64,000 bases of DNA, taken from the NCBI RefSeq assembly GCF_004340785.1, contig NZ_SLXS01000009.1, forward strand, positions 1 through 64,000, written 5' to 3'. Below are positions 61,712 to 64,000 of the stretch, piece after piece. The DNA comes from Tumebacillus sp. BK434. GTDB lineage: Bacteria; Bacillota; Bacilli; Tumebacillales; Tumebacillaceae. The notes under the pieces are model-generated. The model saw nothing but the letters and a program-made list of their open reading frames with translations, was not told the DNA's origin and searched no databases. The first letter of the stretch is position 1. The number at the start of each line of letters is the position of its first letter. The translations under genes and the position numbers were made by a program.

Positions 61712-62566
61712 ATGGATTGGGTAGCGCGAATGAATGAGGCGATTCGTTATATCGAAGAGCGGATCACGGAGGAAATCGAGTACGCCGAAGCAGCCAAAAT
61801 CGCATGCTGCTCCACGTATCATTTCCAACGGATGTTTTCCTTTCTTACAGAAGTTTCGCTGTCCGAGTACATTCGCAGACGGCGGCTCACGTTAGCGGCT
61901 TTTGAACTGCAGAGCAGCGATGTCAAGGTGATCGATCTGGCGCTCAAGTATGGCTATGACTCCCCCGAGGCCTTTACCCGTGCGTTTCAAAAAGTACATG
62001 GCACCACGCCGACGGCCGCCCGCAGCGCGGGGACGAAACTCAAAGCCTACCCGCGAATGTCCTTTCAACTCTCAATCAAAGGAGTTGCGGAAATGGATTA
62101 CAGAATCGAAGCATGCGGTCCGTTCTCAATTGTCGGCATCAAGAATCGTGTCAACACGGAACAGGCTTTTGACGAGGTCCCCAAGATCTGGGCAAGTGCA
62201 GGGGAGAGGGGGATTTTCGGGCAGCTCTGGGAGGTCCGCAATGCTGACCACATGATGCGGGGCATTTTGGGTGTCTGTGCGAATGGGGAATTTGGAAAGA
62301 ATGAAGAATTTGACTACATCATGGCGATCGCTTCTGAACAAGCACCACCGGAAGGGATGGTCAGAATGGAGTTTCCGGAAGCGACTTGGGCGGTTTTTGA
62401 AGCGCCTGGATCTCCAGATCAACTTCAAGACATCTGGAAACGTCTGTACACGGAGTGGGTGCCCGTCTCCGCCTATGAGCTTGCTTACTTGCCGGCCATC
62501 GAATGCTACCTGCCCATCGAGGAAAATAAGAACGAGTTATGGGTGCCGGTCGTAAAAAAACGGTGA
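61712..62566 (+). CDS. AraC-family regulator with GyrI-like effector domain
   Basis: A 284-residue protein. An N-terminal AraC double helix-turn-helix (about 8-105: MNEAIRYIEERITEEIEYAE, AKIACCSTYHFQRMF, YGYDSPEAFTRAFQKVHG) is followed by a GyrI/BmrR-like ligand-binding domain (about 125-284: YRIEACGPFSIVGIKNRVN, and YLPIEENKNELWVPV at the end). Such regulators sense hydrophobic cations. ATG 61712 is chosen; GTG 61700 is also in frame. Confidence 0.85.
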   Translation: MDWVARMNEAIRYIEERITEEIEYAEAAKIACCSTYHFQRMFSFLTEVSLSEYIRRRRLTLAAFELQSSDVKVIDLALKYGYDSPEAFTRAFQKVHGTTPTAARSAGTKLKAYPRMSFQLSIKGVAEMDYRIEACGPFSIVGIKNRVNTEQAFDEVPKIWASAGERGIFGQLWEVRNADHMMRGILGVCANGEFGKNEEFDYIMAIASEQAPPEGMVRMEFPEATWAVFEAPGSPDQLQDIWKRLYTEWVPVSAYELAYLPAIECYLPIEENKNELWVPVVKKR

Positions 62567-62633
62567 GCGTCGAAGCTCTGACATTCATGAGGTGTGAAGA
62601 TTGTCACAAGCAACGCACACGCTAAATTACCCG

Positions 62634-62704
62634 GCAAGGGTGTCGGCTCATAACTGTTGCGAAATAGATCGCCGGAGTTAGCAACTCGTAGGGCGATCTA
62701 TTTC
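62634..62704. repeat. 70-bp repeat (copy 2) acting as terminator
   Basis: Nearly identical to 51697-51766: GCAAGGGTGTCGGCTCATA and AAATAGATCGCC/GGCGATCTATTT (62662-62703). No toxin gene accompanies it. It now lies 12 bases after the stop of the LytTR regulator, where it can end that transcript. Confidence 0.85.
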
Positions 62705-62715
62705 ATTTCAGTTGA

Positions 62716-63438
62716 TTAGAAATTGATTCGCTTATAGAATTGCGTAATCATGTTGCGGCTCACATAGGCAACTTCCGGCAAGCCGTCAAATGTCACCATG
62801 TAGGTTTGACCTGATGGCGAGATCGTTTTGACATGATTTAAGTTGATCAAAAAACTTCGATGAGAGCGGAAGAAGATCGAGCGATTCACGCGTTCTTCCA
62901 ACGTTTTCAACGTTTCAAATACTTGAATCTGTTTCCTTGGACCCTCTTTCAGATAAATCGTCGACGCTTTGGAGTCTGCCGCAATGAACCCGATCTGATT
63001 TTGATCGATTAACTCGATTCCCCGGTTGGTCTTGATCCCCAATCGGCTTGTCTCCGCTTGTTGCATGGAATCTTTCATCCGTGTCTGTTCGATTTTCCGT
63101 AGACATTTATAAAGCCTTTCCTCACGAAAGGGTTTGATCAGATAGTCTGTCGCATCCACATCATACGCTTGTGAGCCATAGTCTGTAGAAACGGTGATAA
63201 ATACGATGCAAAGTTCGGGGAATACATGGCGCAACTGTTTGGAAGCGGTAAGGCCGTCCCCGTCGGGCATGTCAATGTCGAGAAACAATACATCTGGTCG
63301 AAGCGATTGAACACGTTCTTTTGCTTGCTTGCCGGTTGCTGCTTCAGCTACGACATCCATCAGATTTTCGTTCAAAAATGCTGCCAGTTCGCTGCGGACT
63401 TTTGGATCGTCATCGGCTACTACCACTTTTAGAGACAT
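62716..63438 (-). CDS. LytTR-family response regulator
   Basis: A 240-residue regulator. Receiver domain with DDD (about 8-10), phospho-acceptor in VLFLDIDMPDGDG (about 54) and YLIKPFREERL (about 102); the C-terminal LytTR DNA-binding domain (about 145-240) has IFFRSHRSFLINLNHVKTI and MVTFDGLPEVAYVSR. LytTR regulators bind direct repeats and control virulence, natural product or autolysis genes. Its kinase gene lies 12 bases upstream. Confidence 0.93.
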   Translation of the reverse strand: MSLKVVVADDDPKVRSELAAFLNENLMDVVAEAATGKQAKERVQSLRPDVLFLDIDMPDGDGLTASKQLRHVFPELCIVFITVSTDYGSQAYDVDATDYLIKPFREERLYKCLRKIEQTRMKDSMQQAETSRLGIKTNRGIELIDQNQIGFIAADSKASTIYLKEGPRKQIQVFETLKTLEERVNRSIFFRSHRSFLINLNHVKTISPSGQTYMVTFDGLPEVAYVSRNMITQFYKRINF

Positions 63439-63450
63439 CAGGCACCTCCA

Positions 63451-64000
63451 TTACGTGATGATCGGCAAGAACAGGTAAATCGTTGTGCCTTCGTTTCGCG
63501 CACTTTCTACTTCGATCTGACCTTCATATTTTACTGACAGCCGCTTTACGATCGATAAGCCAATTCCAGTATGATCTTCTTTCGAGGTATGTCCCTCAAG
63601 AAATATCGCATCTCTGTCCTGCTCAGAGAGAAACGAATTTGCGTTATAGACCTTAAAAACCACCATGCTCTGTAACAGACGCTCCACAGAAAGTTTTATA
63701 TATCGCTTCTCCACCTCCGCTTTTCTCTCTTCCTCGATCGCATTGTCCACTAAGTTCCCAATGACCTGAATTAACTCATACGATCTCATCTGCATCTGAG
63801 GGATTGTCGTCTGCACATCGAATTCGAGCTGAATCCGGGATTGATTGGCAAGCTCAGCTTTTGCTAACAACAAGCAAGCTAAGGGTAGGTGGCCAATATT
63901 TACTAGATTTTGTGCAAGGCGAACTTCTACGGAATATTCTCTCAGGTACTCAATCGCTTCTTCAAACTTTTGCTCTTGCAAGAGATTGGAGACGACATAG
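63451..64000 (-). CDS. GHKL sensor histidine kinase (N-terminal part beyond the window)
   Basis: The visible 183 residues are the C-terminal part of an AgrC/CitS-type kinase. LLQEQKFEEAIEYLREYSVEV is the dimerisation region, GNLVDNAIEEE the N box (about 85), and HTGIGLSIVKRLSVKYEG the G2 box. The frame is open to the window end, so the membrane sensor part lies outside. It pairs with the LytTR regulator in one operon. Confidence 0.9.
   Translation of the reverse strand, partial: YVVSNLLQEQKFEEAIEYLREYSVEVRLAQNLVNIGHLPLACLLLAKAELANQSRIQLEFDVQTTIPQMQMRSYELIQVIGNLVDNAIEEERKAEVEKRYIKLSVERLLQSMVVFKVYNANSFLSEQDRDAIFLEGHTSKEDHTGIGLSIVKRLSVKYEGQIEVESARNEGTTIYLFLPIIT

Overview
The window looks like the chromosome of a GC-rich, endospore-forming member of the Bacillales. 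It shows the Firmicutes replication-origin-proximal gene order rplI - lonC (spore-former Lon) - dnaB - purA - walR/walK/yycH/yycI/walJ - htrA - CxxH/CxxC protein - rlmH. GC-rich codon usage, GTG/TTG starts with strong Shine-Dalgarno sites and secreted copper-amine-oxidase-N and SLH domains fit Alicyclobacillaceae such as Tumebacillus. The genus is an inference.

Layout. 0-5.9 kb: the tail of an IS3-type transposase at the edge, a TetR regulator divergent from a YhgE-like membrane protein, an ABC-F ATPase behind a terminator-containing leader, and a secreted phosphodiester-glycosidase/SLH protein. 6-13.9 kb: a 2278-aa secreted RHS/YD-repeat toxin with an AT-rich C-terminal tip, its probable immunity gene and a displaced, broken RHS tip. 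13.9-26.9 kb: metabolic and transport genes (hybrid cluster protein, MFS exporter, Cys/Met PLP enzyme, J-domain protein, nucleotidyltransferase plus dehydrogenase operon, M20 amidohydrolase, polysaccharide deacetylase, YtrA-type GntR/ABC operon, methyltransferase, MazG-like protein). 27-41.9 kb: the conserved replication, protease, purine and WalRK block ending in rlmH.

41.9-58.8 kb is the most interesting part. The last codons of rlmH (GEPYHK-stop) recur at least five more times downstream in the same orientation, with different synonymous codons each time, and a sixth, weaker copy is present. This is the arrangement of staphylococcal cassette chromosome (SCC) elements, which insert at the 3' end of rlmH using large serine recombinases (Ccr). 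A 543-aa large serine recombinase lies 1.3 kb from rlmH, and upstream of it is a 5'-truncated DUF927 (Cch-like) helicase, the usual SCC partner. The cargo includes a PD-(D/E)xK-like nuclease, a DUF697-like membrane protein, a D12-class adenine methyltransferase with an HNH endonuclease, an IS21-family insertion with 5-bp target duplications, a type I holin-like toxin/antisense-RNA pair plus a broken relative, and small cassettes with peptidase E, GGDEF, glyoxalase, DUF2975/XRE, AzlCD, TrmB and GrpB-like genes. I read it as a tandem, composite SCC-like island outside the staphylococci.

58.8-64 kb carries more accessory genes: an ArsR regulator with a double operator, a spore-surface-like protein, a methyltransferase, a DUF6157 protein, AraC/GyrI, and a LytTR two-component system that runs off the end. 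A copy of the toxin-locus terminator near 62.65 kb links this part to the island. The right end of the island may lie here or beyond the window. No tRNA, rRNA or CRISPR array was recognised.
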